DNA of 64,000 bases from JAQWRV01 sp045564915 (GCA_045564915.1 JBJLGL010000012.1:93797-157796); one strand, 5' to 3'. Positions 1-9,048 are shown, counted from the first letter of the stretch. Notes: generated by a model from the letters alone, not told the origin. A program made the numbers and translations.

Positions 1-528
1 ATTGGACTACCCTCAGCTGGGTTTCATTCCAATGGATATTCGTTGGTGCGTAGGGTTATTGAGCTCAGTGGCCTTTCCTATGAAGACCCAGCACCATTTG
101 AGTCAGCTTCAAAGCTCTCCGATGTTTTACTTAAACCAACTCGCATTTATGCACAGTCTTGCCTCGCCCTTGTTAGAGCAGACTTAGTACATGGCTTTGC
201 CCATATCACGGGTGGTGGGCTTATTGAAAACCTTCCTAGGGTATTGCCAGACAGCTTAGCCATATCATTGAATGCAAATGCTATACCGCTGCCAGCTATG
301 ATGGAATGGACAGCCTCAGTCGGTAACTTATCTGCTAAAGAGATGGTCCGCACATTTAATTGCGGCATCGGAATGGCAGTAGTAGTGGATTCCACCGTGG
401 TGGATGAGGCCATGACCGTGCTCAAAGAAAACGGAGAAGAACCGCGGGTCATAGGAGAGGTTTGCAATAGAGGCGATTCTCCTCCTGTTTTAATCAAGAA
501 CCTAGAACAAGCCTGGTCTTTAGCTTAG
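1..528 (+). CDS. purM: Phosphoribosylformylglycinamidine cyclo-ligase (AIR synthase), C-terminal part
   Basis: The reading frame is open from the first base, so the N-terminal half of the gene lies outside the window. The first residues read GLPSAGFHSNGYSLVRR, which matches the conserved segment in the second half of PurM, and the later HITGGGLIENLPRVLP segment is also typical. The enzyme closes the imidazole ring of AIR with ATP in the fifth step of purine synthesis, in the cytoplasm. The next gene is purN on the opposite strand, ending only 9 bp away; purM and purN are usually neighbours, although here they converge rather than form one operon. The identification is secure; only the missing start is unknown. 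Confidence 0.95.
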   Translation: MGLPSAGFHSNGYSLVRRVIELSGLSYEDPAPFESASKLSDVLLKPTRIYAQSCLALVRADLVHGFAHITGGGLIENLPRVLPDSLAISLNANAIPLPAMMEWTASVGNLSAKEMVRTFNCGIGMAVVVDSTVVDEAMTVLKENGEEPRVIGEVCNRGDSPPVLIKNLEQAWSLA

Positions 529-537
529 GCAATCGCT

Positions 538-1161
538 TTACAAGAGTGAATCAAGATCAATTTTGCCTGAAACAATGCGTGCTAAAGTTTCTGGAAAAAA
601 ACGATGCTCCACTTTAAGCACCCTGGCTGCCAATGTCTCTGCTGTGTCGCCAGCATAAACTGTTACGCGAGCCTGATCGACTATTGGCCCAGTGTCGTAT
701 TCACTATCAACAAGGTGCACCGTTACACCAGATTCTGCATCTCCAGCTGCGATGACCGCTTCGTGCACATAGTGGCCATACATACCCTGCCCACCGTGCC
801 TTGGCAGTAAAGCAGGATGGATATTGAGGATACGGTTTGCGTAGGTTCGTAAGACCAATGGGCCGATTTTTCGCATATAGCCGGCCAGCACAATGAGGTC
901 GACCTGGGCTTCCCGAAGTACCTCTAGATGTGCAGCATCTAGGGCTTGCTCTGAACCTTCACTCTTAGAACTCAGGTGAACATGTCGAAGTTTAGCGTCT
1001 TTTGCCCACTCCAGGGCCTTACTAGCTTTATTGTTGCTAATAAGGATTGCAGGTTCAGCGCGCACGCTACCATCAACACAAGCATCTACGATTGCACGCA
1101 TATTGCTGCCACGATGCGAAACAAAAAAACCAATTCGCGGCTGGGCAGGCAAAGGAAGCAT
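538..1161 (-). CDS. purN: Phosphoribosylglycinamide formyltransferase
   Basis: This 207-residue protein transfers a formyl group from 10-formyl-THF to GAR, the third step of purine synthesis. The phosphate-binding loop HRGSNMRAI lies near residue 17, where most homologues have SGxGSN. The catalytic triad is visible as N113 and H115 in NIHPALLP and D156 in YDTGP. Length matches the family (about 200-215). It is the last gene of a minus-strand run (hflK, hflC, degP-like, holC, ndk, purN), 25 bp downstream of ndk, so it may be cotranscribed with ndk. It converges with purM. Confidence 0.95.
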   Translation of the reverse strand: MLPLPAQPRIGFFVSHRGSNMRAIVDACVDGSVRAEPAILISNNKASKALEWAKDAKLRHVHLSSKSEGSEQALDAAHLEVLREAQVDLIVLAGYMRKIGPLVLRTYANRILNIHPALLPRHGGQGMYGHYVHEAVIAAGDAESGVTVHLVDSEYDTGPIVDQARVTVYAGDTAETLAARVLKVEHRFFPETLARIVSGKIDLDSLL

Positions 1162-1186
1162 AAAAATACCGGTTTCCTTAGACTAA

Positions 1187-1609
1187 TCAGCCAATGATTT
1201 CGTCTTCAGAAAAGAAATAGGCAATCTCAATGGCCGCATTTTCGACAGAATCTGATCCATGCGCTGAATTAGCCTCAATACTCTCTGCATAGGTTTTTCG
1301 AATCGTACCTACAGCCGCCTCAGCTGGATTAGTTGCGCCCATTATTTCGCGATTAAGCGCAATAGCATTTTCTGCCTCAAGCACTTGAACAACGACAGGC
1401 CCTGAAGTCATGAATGAGCATAGACCGTCAAAAAATGGGCGTTCTTTATGAACAGCATAAAAGTCTTCCGCTTTTGCACGATCAAGCTGAATACGCTTCT
1501 GAGCGATAATGCGTAATCCACCATCCTCAAGCAGCGAATTTATTTTACCTGTAAGATTTCTCCGCGTCGCATCCGGTTTAATTATTGATAGCGTACGTTC
1601 AATAGCCAT
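1187..1609 (-). CDS. ndk: Nucleoside diphosphate kinase
   Basis: The protein balances nucleoside triphosphate pools by moving the gamma phosphate through a phosphohistidine. The catalytic histidine is H117 in NSAHGSDS, and the N-terminal RTLSIIKPDA segment carries the conserved lysine K11. I start the gene at the ATG giving MAIERTLSI, for 140 residues, the usual family length; an upstream in-frame ATG five codons earlier would add a short non-conserved extension. It lies between holC (115 bp upstream) and purN (25 bp downstream). Confidence 0.96.
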   Translation of the reverse strand: MAIERTLSIIKPDATRRNLTGKINSLLEDGGLRIIAQKRIQLDRAKAEDFYAVHKERPFFDGLCSFMTSGPVVVQVLEAENAIALNREIMGATNPAEAAVGTIRKTYAESIEANSAHGSDSVENAAIEIAYFFSEDEIIG

Positions 1610-1724
1610 GGTTATTGCATCCATTCAAGAGAGGTTACCGGCCAAGAGAGACCTTCGGGCCTGGTTGCGCGGTTTATAGACAACCGCAATGAGTAGTGCA
1701 ACATAGCCTTTGTGAAGCATCAAA

Positions 1725-2177
1725 CTATGTTTGAGCTTTTTCCTCCCATACGCCACGATCAGTCTGCTGCCAGTAGTGCATCTCGTGACCTTGGGCTCTG
1801 GCCGCTGTCCAGCGATCACGAGCTGCTCCAACCGATTCTTTATTAGTGCCATCAAACAAATCAAGGCATCGTTGATAATCCTCCAGATCATCTACAATCA
1901 TACCATCAGTGACCACTAGAATCGTTGCCTCATTTGGATTCTCGGGATGATCAGTTAGCCAAATAGGCTGCGAATCCGCGTAACCGTCTTTGACTGTTCC
2001 ATGAGGCAACCAGGAGTTAGGGTCAAAGGTCCACAAGGCTCCGCTAAGGCTCTCTAAGCGATCTTGCGAGCCGGCGACCACAACGACCCTATGTCCCGCC
2101 TGCCTAACCTTTTTGAGCAATTGCGGTAGGGCTCGCTCTAAAGGCCATTTGTGCAGATGATAGAAGTCTACACGCAT
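1725..2177 (-). CDS. holC: DNA polymerase III chi subunit
   Basis: Chi is the clamp-loader accessory subunit that contacts SSB during replication. The protein begins MRVDFYHLHKWPLERALPQL, and the segments VVVVAGSQDRLESLSGALW and SWLPHG are the conserved chi core; the C-terminal AARDRWTAARAQGHEMHYWQ is also typical of alphaproteobacterial HolC. The start at 2177 gives 150 residues; an upstream in-frame start at 2234 would overlap the preceding protease gene and adds nothing conserved. It lies 28 bp after the protease stop and upstream of ndk, suggesting one transcript. Confidence 0.9.
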   Translation of the reverse strand: MRVDFYHLHKWPLERALPQLLKKVRQAGHRVVVVAGSQDRLESLSGALWTFDPNSWLPHGTVKDGYADSQPIWLTDHPENPNEATILVVTDGMIVDDLEDYQRCLDLFDGTNKESVGAARDRWTAARAQGHEMHYWQQTDRGVWEEKAQT

Positions 2178-2205
2178 GTTGTGCGAAAAGCCTCGTACCT
2201 TGTGA

Positions 2206-3744
2206 TCAGCTTTCGCTGATTCGCACTGGGACAAGCCTAAAATTATCCCCGTTTTGAACCCTCAGTAGGACAACCGTACGATTCTTACTTTTTGCGGCGG
2301 CGATCACCTCTTCTGCTTCCTCAGCTGTTTCTACCGGCGTCTGTTGCACCTCAGCGATAATGTCGCCACGCCGCAACCCTTTCGCGGCAGCATCACTTTC
2401 TTCGTCTACATCGACGATAATCAAACCCATAATATCTTCAGGCAGTTCGTACTGTCTTCGCACAGAATCTGACAACTCTGCGACTATGACACCTAGTTCA
2501 TCAATTTCTTTCCGCTCAGGCCGATTGCTGCGTCTAGGCGTATCTCCACGTGAAGCAAGAACCACACTTTCTTCCTCAAGTTCACCAATGACAACTATGA
2601 GGTCTTTTTCTTTGCCATCACGCAGCACCGTCATCTTGATTTTGCTATCAAGCTCTACTGCAGCGACCATCAGTGGGAATTTCTCGCCATCAACGGGCTT
2701 ACTATCAAAAGTCAAGATGACATCATTTGCTAACACTCCTGCTTTTGCAGCAGGACTGTCCTCTAGAACTTCGGCAACCAAAGCCCCCTGAGCTTCTTCT
2801 AAACCGAAGCTTTCTGCAATTTCGGCAGATACAGCCTGGAATCTGACGCCCAGCCAGCCACGGCGCGGGCGGCCGAACTCCTTAAGGTCAGCAATAATAT
2901 TGCTCGCCATATTTGATGGCGAAGCGAAACCAATACCAACGCTTGCACCAGTAGGTGAAAATATTGCCGTATTAATGCCGATGACCTCGCCAACCATATT
3001 GATCAACGGGCCGCCAGAATTACCACGGTTTATAGCTGCATCCGTTTGAAGGTAATCGTCGTAAGGGCTGCCATTACTGAGACGCCGCGAGCGGGCGGAA
3101 ACGATACCAGCCGTTACTGTCACACCTATACCAAAAGGATTACCAATGGCTACAGACCAGTCACCAACGCGCATTTTATCAGAATCACCCCACTTCAAGG
3201 TGGGTAGTGGTTTCTCTGACTCGACCTTGATGAGCGCTAAGTCACCTTGTGGGTCGCGGCCAATGACTTGGGCTTCAAGAATTGTGTCATCCGCTAGTAG
3301 AACTCGAATCTCATCCGCATCCTCAATCACGTGATTGTTAGTTACGATCAAACCGTCAGGTTCAATGATAAACCCAGAACCCAGTGAGCGGGCGCGGCGG
3401 AGTGGCCGGTCGCCACCATCGTCCTCACCTTGTGGTAATTGGTCACCAAACTGCTCCAGGAAGTCCTTGAACATATCTTCCCAAGGACCGCCTCTCGGTA
3501 ATTGGGGCATAGAACGCTGTCCGCGCTTACGGCCTTCAACCAATTGAACAGTTGAAATATTCACTACGGCTGGCATCACATCTTCGACAACATCAGCAAA
3601 AGTATCTGGTGTACGGGCTAAAGTTGGCTGAGCCACAATCGCAAGCGCCAGAGTTACAGAAGCGCCAAGTGCTGAGATCCAAGAAAGACGACTGCTATTA
3701 ACTCTTAGCTCCGAGGAACTATAACTATTGATCATACGGATCAT
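2206..3744 (-). CDS. Periplasmic Do-family serine endoprotease (DegP/MucD-like)
   Basis: This 512-residue HtrA-family protease and chaperone handles misfolded envelope proteins in the periplasm. A basic N-terminus and a hydrophobic stretch near residues 23-39 ending in an Ala-Arg site look like a Sec signal. The trypsin-like domain carries the triad H138 (TNNHVI), D168 (GDLALIKV) and S243 (GNSGGPL). Two PDZ domains follow (about 290-385 and 415-505), separated by a charged linker with RRSNRPERKE. It lies downstream of hflK-hflC, a conserved alphaproteobacterial arrangement linking two envelope quality-control systems, with a 195-bp gap that may hold its own promoter. DegP, DegQ and MucD cannot be separated by reading alone. 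Confidence 0.93.
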   Translation of the reverse strand: MIRMINSYSSSELRVNSSRLSWISALGASVTLALAIVAQPTLARTPDTFADVVEDVMPAVVNISTVQLVEGRKRGQRSMPQLPRGGPWEDMFKDFLEQFGDQLPQGEDDGGDRPLRRARSLGSGFIIEPDGLIVTNNHVIEDADEIRVLLADDTILEAQVIGRDPQGDLALIKVESEKPLPTLKWGDSDKMRVGDWSVAIGNPFGIGVTVTAGIVSARSRRLSNGSPYDDYLQTDAAINRGNSGGPLINMVGEVIGINTAIFSPTGASVGIGFASPSNMASNIIADLKEFGRPRRGWLGVRFQAVSAEIAESFGLEEAQGALVAEVLEDSPAAKAGVLANDVILTFDSKPVDGEKFPLMVAAVELDSKIKMTVLRDGKEKDLIVVIGELEEESVVLASRGDTPRRSNRPERKEIDELGVIVAELSDSVRRQYELPEDIMGLIIVDVDEESDAAAKGLRRGDIIAEVQQTPVETAEEAEEVIAAAKSKNRTVVLLRVQNGDNFRLVPVRISES

Positions 3745-3939
3745 TTGGATTCCTTTTCTTTAACGCGATGTGCTCTACAATTATTTGGTCATTGTCTGTG
3801 GAAATGAGGTCAAGAAAAACCAAAATCAACAGGATATGACCACTATCTGTCAGCTTCGTAATGTAGGACAAAAACAATCTAGTCTTATCGCCACGATAGC
3901 GTGTGCTAGACCGCTCTCAATGATCTAAACAAAAAGGAC

Positions 3940-4809
3940 TCAGCGAGACCCAGGTAAATCGCTAAAAAAGCGGAAAAACTCTGAATCTGGGCTCAAAACC
4001 ATGGTCGTACTATCTCCAAGCGACTCACGGTAGGCTTCCATGGAACGCAAGAATGCGTAAAACTCTGGGTCTTGGCCATGGGCGCTATTCAATATTGATC
4101 TGCTTTCCGCCTCCCCCTCACCGATAGAGATCTGAGCTTGCCGCTCTGCTTCTGCGATTATGACAGTGCGTTCTCTATCTGCTTCCGCTTCCATACGAGA
4201 TTTTGCCTCCTGGCCCTGACCTCTTAAGAGAGCAGCCTGCGCAATCCGTTCTGACCGCATACGATTATAAACCGATTGACTGGTTTCTATTGGCAAATCG
4301 GTTCTGCCAATACGCACATCCACGACCTCGACTCCAAACTCAGGCGCACGCCGACTTATCCCACGAGAAATTTCCTGCATCACCTCAACACGCTTGACAG
4401 TGAGCAGGTCAGCCAATTGAGCTTGGCCAAGAGCGTCTCGAACGCTACCATTCAGGATCGTACCAAAGCGATCGCGGAAACCGATTTCAGTACGCACTGT
4501 TTGATAAAACTTGAGAGGGTCAACGATTCGGTATCGTGCAAAGGCATCCACAATGATTCGTAATTGGTTCACCAACGGCATTTCCTGAGCAGGCGGATCA
4601 ATATCCAAAACTCTATTATCGTAAAACAGTACGTTCTGTATGAAGGGCATTTTGAACTGTAGGCCCGGATCCTCTATCACCCGTTTTGGCTCACCCAATT
4701 GCAGAACAATAGCCTGTTGGGTCTGATGCACAGTGAAAAGAGTGCTCATTAAAGTCAAAGCTGCCAAAAAGATAATGGCGCCTAGCATCAATAATTTACC
4801 AGTACTCAT
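3940..4809 (-). CDS. hflC: HflC, membrane SPFH/band-7 protein regulating FtsH
   Basis: HflC forms with HflK a large membrane complex around the FtsH protease and moderates its activity on membrane proteins. The 289-residue protein has one N-terminal membrane segment (about 6-26), then a prohibitin-type domain opening with VHQTQQAIVLQLGEPKRVI. A charged, Ala/Glu/Arg-rich helical region near 190-240 is the usual oligomerisation helix. Its ATG overlaps the hflK stop by 4 bp, indicating translational coupling. Confidence 0.95.
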   Translation of the reverse strand: MSTGKLLMLGAIIFLAALTLMSTLFTVHQTQQAIVLQLGEPKRVIEDPGLQFKMPFIQNVLFYDNRVLDIDPPAQEMPLVNQLRIIVDAFARYRIVDPLKFYQTVRTEIGFRDRFGTILNGSVRDALGQAQLADLLTVKRVEVMQEISRGISRRAPEFGVEVVDVRIGRTDLPIETSQSVYNRMRSERIAQAALLRGQGQEAKSRMEAEADRERTVIIAEAERQAQISIGEGEAESRSILNSAHGQDPEFYAFLRSMEAYRESLGDSTTMVLSPDSEFFRFFSDLPGSR

Positions 4810-5951
4810 TGGTTGCCTCCTCTAGCTGAGCCACGCTGTAGTTCATTCAAGGGTAGATAGGGGACCACGCCCTGCCCTTCCCCACCTTCATCAAGGATAA
4901 ATTTCTCCGATTTGCCGAAAATTTCCTGCATTGCTTCAAGATACAGGCGTCGAGAGGTAACGTTCTTATTCCCTTTATAGGTTTCGTAGAAATCATTAAA
5001 GCGCTGAGCTTGGCCTTGTGATTCCCTAATTTGTCTTTCTTTTTGCGCCATAGCGTTTTCCGTCATACGAGCTGCTTCACCAGCTGCGCGAGGTACAATA
5101 TCGTTACGATAAGCAAGTGCCTCGTTTCGAAGACGCTCCTGGTCCTGATTAGCGCGTTGAACGTCATTGAATGCATCAATCACTTCTGGAGGAGGATTAG
5201 CACCCTGCACGCGGATTTCCAAAATACTGATACCCGATTCATAGGTATCAAGAATGTCTTGTAGAACTGTCTGAGCTCTTTGCCCAACGATTTCCCGACC
5301 ATCTGTTGTAACAAAGTCTAAAGTATTCTGGCCTACGACCTCGCGCATTGCACTTTCCGCAGCAAGCTTAACTGTCTGCTCGGGAGAACGAATATTAAAT
5401 AGAAATTCTCCGGCTTCACGTATGCGCCACTGAACTACAAAATCGACATCAACTATATTTTCATCGCCGGTCAGCATCAGGCTTTCAGCAGGCACATCAC
5501 GCACATTTGTAGTGTTTGGTACCCCCCTAAAACCAATTGTGATTTGATTGGTCAGCGTTACTTTTGGGGTTTGCACCTCGCCGATTGGTGCCGGGAACCA
5601 GTAATTCAGCCCAGGTTCTGTAGTTTTTGCATAGCGCCCGAATAGTAGCTCAACACCCTGCTCATCGGGCTGGACACGGTAAAAGCCACTAATACCCCAG
5701 AAAAACAAAACTATTGCGATTACAAATGCAAAACCGCGGCCCCCACCGCCACCAGGCAAGAAGCGCCTCACGCTATCCTGGCTTCGACGCAAGAGCTCTT
5801 CAAGATCAGGAGGAGGACCACCGCTGCCACCGCCAGAGGGACCACCCCAAGGGTTTCTGCCGCCACCGCCGCCATTTTTACCACCATTGCCGCCCCAAGG
5901 CCCTCCTGAGCTTCCGCCCCAAGGGCCACCACCTTGTTGTTTCCAGAACAC
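4806..5951 (-). CDS. hflK: HflK, membrane SPFH/band-7 protein regulating FtsH
   Basis: This is the HflC partner, 381 residues. The first 48 residues are very rich in Gly, Pro and Trp-Gly repeats (for example GGPWGG repeated), a low-complexity N-terminus typical of HflK. A membrane segment follows at about 73-90, then the band-7 domain beginning YRVQPDEQGVELLFGRY. A long helical region with MAQKERQIRESQGQAQRF lies near 305-325. It is the first gene of the minus-strand hflK-hflC-protease run, with the promoter expected in the 168-bp divergent gap to mrp. Confidence 0.95.
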   Translation of the reverse strand: MFWKQQGGGPWGGSSGGPWGGNGGKNGGGGGRNPWGGPSGGGSGGPPPDLEELLRRSQDSVRRFLPGGGGGRGFAFVIAIVLFFWGISGFYRVQPDEQGVELLFGRYAKTTEPGLNYWFPAPIGEVQTPKVTLTNQITIGFRGVPNTTNVRDVPAESLMLTGDENIVDVDFVVQWRIREAGEFLFNIRSPEQTVKLAAESAMREVVGQNTLDFVTTDGREIVGQRAQTVLQDILDTYESGISILEIRVQGANPPPEVIDAFNDVQRANQDQERLRNEALAYRNDIVPRAAGEAARMTENAMAQKERQIRESQGQAQRFNDFYETYKGNKNVTSRRLYLEAMQEIFGKSEKFILDEGGEGQGVVPYLPLNELQRGSARGGNQ

Positions 5952-6119
5952 TGGAGTATCCCTTCCTGCAGATTTAAGCCATCGAAAAAAGTCTACTACA
6001 AACTATGCTTCCTGGCCTTATATGCCATGTATAGAGCTCGTGCAACGCGGCCCCCAGGCTAGGTTAAGAGACCGACTGTTATTTCCTATATATCGGTAAC
6101 AAATGAGGAGTTTTCAAGA

Positions 6120-7208
6120 ATGCCTAATGTGACCAAGGACCAGGTTCTTCTTGCGCTTAAGACCGTCGATTCAGGTATTAACGGGATGGATATCCTTGCG
6201 CATCAATGGATTAAAGACATCGTTGTTAAGGAAGGACATGTGTCCTTTGCTCTAGAGGTGCCAGCAAAACTCGGGCCGGAATTAGAACCTGTAAGAGCTG
6301 CTGCAGAAAAAGCCGTCTATAAACTACCTGGCGTACTATCAGTTACGGCCGGACTGACGGCAGAAAAGGAAGCTAAGCCGCAAGGCGGAAGCGGCCGCGA
6401 CCGGCTAGAATTAAGTGGTATCAAGGCCATATTTGCCGTTGCTTCTGGCAAAGGCGGAGTCGGCAAATCAACAACTGCAGCAAACATTGCCCTTGCGCTG
6501 GCCAAAACCGGTAAAAGTGTCGCTCTATTTGATGCGGACATATTCGGCCCCTCAATGCCCCGCATGCTTGGCTTAGCCGGCAAAAAGCCCCATTCGGACG
6601 GAACAAAAGTTTATCCATTAGAGAATCATGGGGTTAAGGTAATGTCGATTGGCTTTATGATTGGCGAGGACGACCCAGTCATTTGGCGCGGCCCAATGGT
6701 CATGGGAGCGCTAGAACAGATGCTCAAAGACGTTGAGTGGGGCGTTATTGACATCATGGTAGTCGATATGCCTCCGGGTACAGGCGACACCCAGCTCACT
6801 ATGTCGCAGAGAGTTCCATTGGCAGGAGCTGTGATTGTATCGACGCCTCAAGACATCGCACTCATTGATGCGCGCAAAGGCCTTAACATGTTTCGCCGAG
6901 TGGAAGTGCCTATCTTAGGTATGATTGAGAATATGAGTCATTACATCTGTCCTGCCTGCGGTAATCGAGACGAAATTTTTGGATCGGGGGGTGCAAGAAA
7001 AACATCTACAGAATTGGACGTAGATTTTCTCGGAGAGATTCCGTTAGACCTCAAGATCCGTGAAACTTCTGATAGCGGGGCCCCGATCGTGATAAAAGAC
7101 CCGGATGGCCCTCACTCTATGGCTTACATAGCGATTGCGCAAAAGATCGCAGCAAAGTTAGACTTAGGAACTGTCAAGGCAGCACCTAACATTTCGATGG
7201 AAGATTGA
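6120..7208 (+). CDS. Mrp/ApbC-type iron-sulfur cluster carrier ATPase
   Basis: The 362-residue protein belongs to the Mrp/NBP35 family of P-loop ATPases that carry and deliver Fe-S clusters in the cytoplasm. An N-terminal MIP18/DUF59-like domain (about 1-85) precedes the ATPase domain, whose deviant Walker A motif is GKGGVGKST at 110-118. The cluster-bridging cysteines are C277 and C280 in ICPACG. DMPPGTGD near 216-223 is the conserved switch region. An AATGAGGAG-like ribosome site lies just before the ATG. It is divergent from hflK and converges with folA, six bases away. Confidence 0.93.
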   Translation: MPNVTKDQVLLALKTVDSGINGMDILAHQWIKDIVVKEGHVSFALEVPAKLGPELEPVRAAAEKAVYKLPGVLSVTAGLTAEKEAKPQGGSGRDRLELSGIKAIFAVASGKGGVGKSTTAANIALALAKTGKSVALFDADIFGPSMPRMLGLAGKKPHSDGTKVYPLENHGVKVMSIGFMIGEDDPVIWRGPMVMGALEQMLKDVEWGVIDIMVVDMPPGTGDTQLTMSQRVPLAGAVIVSTPQDIALIDARKGLNMFRRVEVPILGMIENMSHYICPACGNRDEIFGSGGARKTSTELDVDFLGEIPLDLKIRETSDSGAPIVIKDPDGPHSMAYIAIAQKIAAKLDLGTVKAAPNISMED

Positions 7209-7214
7209 GACGGT

Positions 7215-7733
7215 TTACTGGCGATCGAAGACGACAAAACTAAAAGAAGGGCCGCTTTCATCATCAGGAGGCAAGCGTTCGCGTGAAACTTCCTTCCAAT
7301 TATTCTTATCTGGAGCCATGAACCATGCATCGCCATCGTACCGGCGGTGTACTTCGGTAAGATAGATACGATCTGCATCATTTATCAGACGAGCATAGAT
7401 TTCTGCTCCTCCGATCACCATGATTTCTTCGACACCATCCTTTTGCGCCTGAGCATTTGCCTTTTCAACAGCATCGGCAAGATCATGGCACACCAATATT
7501 CCAGCAACCTTCCAACACTTATCTCGAGTAGCTACGATATTTGTGCGGCCTTTTAAGGGCTTACCTATACTGTCATAGGTCTTTCTGCCCATGATTATGG
7601 GCTTTCCCATAGTAAGATTCTTGAAATGCTTAAGATCAGAAGATATTCGCCAAGGCAAGGCATTGTTGGCACCGATTGTGCCATTGTCTGACCGTGCCAT
7701 GATTAAGCAAAGAGCTGGTTTCTGGCTAATCAT
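7215..7733 (-). CDS. folA: Dihydrofolate reductase
   Basis: DHFR reduces dihydrofolate with NADPH, regenerating the cofactor oxidised by thymidylate synthase. At 172 residues it shows NNALPW (23-28), catalytic acid D33 in SSDLKHFK and the NADPH-binding IMGRKTYDSIG segment. IMVIGGAEIY is the conserved glycine pair later in the fold. It begins 9 bp after the thyA stop on the same strand, the standard thyA-folA pair that works as a metabolic cycle. Confidence 0.96.
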   Translation of the reverse strand: MISQKPALCLIMARSDNGTIGANNALPWRISSDLKHFKNLTMGKPIIMGRKTYDSIGKPLKGRTNIVATRDKCWKVAGILVCHDLADAVEKANAQAQKDGVEEIMVIGGAEIYARLINDADRIYLTEVHRRYDGDAWFMAPDKNNWKEVSRERLPPDDESGPSFSFVVFDRQ

Positions 7734-7742
7734 TCTGCCGAA

Positions 7743-8537
7743 TTAAACCGCAACTGGAGCAGAAATATGGGGGTACGGATCATACTCTCGCAAAGAAAAA
7801 TCATCGTAATCAAATGAGAATAAGTCTTGCACTTTGCTATTTAGAATCATGTACGGAAGTGGCCGGGGTTCCCGCTCCAATTGTTTACGCGCCTGCAGTA
7901 TATGATTGGAGTATAGGTGCACATCACCAAAAGTGTGCACAAAATCACCAAGTTTGAGACCGGTGACTTGCGCAATCATAATAGTCAGTAAAGCGTAGGA
8001 CGCGATGTTAAAAGGAACACCAAGAAATAAATCTGCGCTCCGCTGATATAGCTGACAAGACAGGCGCCTATCAACAACATAGAACTGAAACAGGCAATGA
8101 CAGGGAGGTAGTGCCATTGAGTCCACATCTGCAGGATTCCAAGCGCTTACGATATGCCGGCGTGAATCTGGATTATTCTTAAGACTATCAAGAATACGCT
8201 GTATCTGATCAATTGATTCACCTTTAGGACAAGGCCAAGATCGCCATTGGTAACCATACACCGGGCCAAGATTGCCATTCTTGTCCGCCCATTCGTCCCA
8301 AATGGAAACATTGTGATCACGTAGGTACTGGATATTTGTTTCCCCTCTCAGGAACCACAAAAGCTCATAAATGATGGATCTAAGATGGAGTTTCTTGGTG
8401 GTAATGGCTGGAAAGCCCTCAGAGAGATCAAACCGCATTTGATGACCGAAGACAGATAACGTTCCGGTACCAGTGCGGTCTCCTTTTTGCACCCCGTTTT
8501 CAAGAACGTTTGCCATTAGATCAAGATATTGTCGCAT
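7743..8537 (-). CDS. thyA: Thymidylate synthase
   Basis: ThyA methylates dUMP to dTMP using methylene-THF. The protein is 264 residues, the same length as the E. coli enzyme, and the nucleophile is C146 in ALPPCHCLFQF. RTGTGTLSVFG near 21-31 is the phosphate-binding loop and QRSADLFLGVPFNIAS the conserved dUMP segment. The C-terminus ends in APVAV, which closes over the active site in this family. It is the first gene of the thyA-folA pair and is divergent from ssrA. Confidence 0.97.
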   Translation of the reverse strand: MRQYLDLMANVLENGVQKGDRTGTGTLSVFGHQMRFDLSEGFPAITTKKLHLRSIIYELLWFLRGETNIQYLRDHNVSIWDEWADKNGNLGPVYGYQWRSWPCPKGESIDQIQRILDSLKNNPDSRRHIVSAWNPADVDSMALPPCHCLFQFYVVDRRLSCQLYQRSADLFLGVPFNIASYALLTIMIAQVTGLKLGDFVHTFGDVHLYSNHILQARKQLEREPRPLPYMILNSKVQDLFSFDYDDFSLREYDPYPHISAPVAV

Positions 8538-8619
8538 ACCCTATTTATAGACGCGCTATCGCAGGGAACAAGAGGTGGAAAAATATTAAACTGTCATTTC
8601 AATTTATTTCCAATGACTT

Positions 8620-8625
8620 TATATT
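8620..8625 (+). promoter_or_regulatory. Probable -10 element of ssrA
   Basis: TATATT sits 6-7 bases before the start of the stable hairpin that opens the tmRNA precursor (8631). The matching -35 position (around 8597-8602, TTTCAA) is poor, so the assignment rests on the -10 and its spacing to the RNA. Confidence 0.4.
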
Positions 8626-8630
8626 GGTTA

Positions 8631-8920
8631 AGTCGCTTCGGCGACTATGGCGCTAAACCTGCTGTGGAATAAGCGTTGTGGACCCGGGGGCAGTACCCGG
8701 CGCCTCCACCAAATTGAGCTGTTTATCCCTAAGTTCTAGATGCTTATGGGGGCGAAATAGGATCGACACGCGTGGTAAAGATAGTAGCTGTTCTCGGTAT
8801 GGTACCACCGATATCGGGCCACTTTGAAAAGTGCCAACGACAACGTTGAGTACGCCGCTGCCGCTTAATTGCCGGTAAGCGCGGTTCGGGAGGCACCGGG
8901 CAACAGAAGCCTCCCACTTT
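8631..8920 (+). ncRNA. ssrA: Transfer-messenger RNA, circularly permuted two-piece form
   Basis: tmRNA with SmpB frees stalled ribosomes and adds a degradation tag. The halves occur in reversed order, as known for Alphaproteobacteria. The acceptor piece comes first: a T-arm with stem CCGGG and CCCGG around loop GGCAGTA, then CGCCTCC and encoded CCA (8701-8711). The coding piece starts GGGGGCG (8748-8754), which pairs with CGCCTCC over seven positions and places the G3-U70 pair read by alanyl-tRNA synthetase. The 36 bases between (8712-8747) would be excised. The tag reading frame is 8833-8868. A hairpin with a TTCG loop (8631-8646) opens the precursor and a GGGAGGC/GCCTCCC hairpin (8888-8915) lies near the 3' end. 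Outer ends are approximate. Confidence 0.93.
8833..8868 (+). other. tmRNA tag reading frame
   Basis: Starting at the resume codon GCC the frame encodes ANDNVEYAAAA followed by TAA. With the alanine carried by the tmRNA itself the tag would be AANDNVEYAAAA. The ANDN start is the usual alphaproteobacterial form; the end has four alanines where most tags end in LAA or VAA. Confidence 0.9.
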
Positions 8921-8976
8921 AACTAAAATTGCCTCCGACTCGGTTGAGACATGATATAAAACCCAAAAATCGACCG

Positions 8977-8998
8977 TCAGCCATTGAACACTGGCTGA
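8977..8998 (+). repeat. Inverted repeat in the sspB leader
   Basis: TCAGCCA (8977-8983) and TGGCTGA (8992-8998) form a perfect 7-bp stem around an 8-base loop, and GCCAGCC follows at 9001-9007. It lies between ssrA and sspB, 50 bp before the sspB start. No T-run follows, so it is not a standard terminator; it may be an mRNA hairpin, a processing signal or an operator. Confidence 0.5.
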
Positions 8999-9048
8999 GT
9001 GCCAGCCAAAATAGGGGACAGAGTTAGGCCAATTAAAAAGTTAAGATT

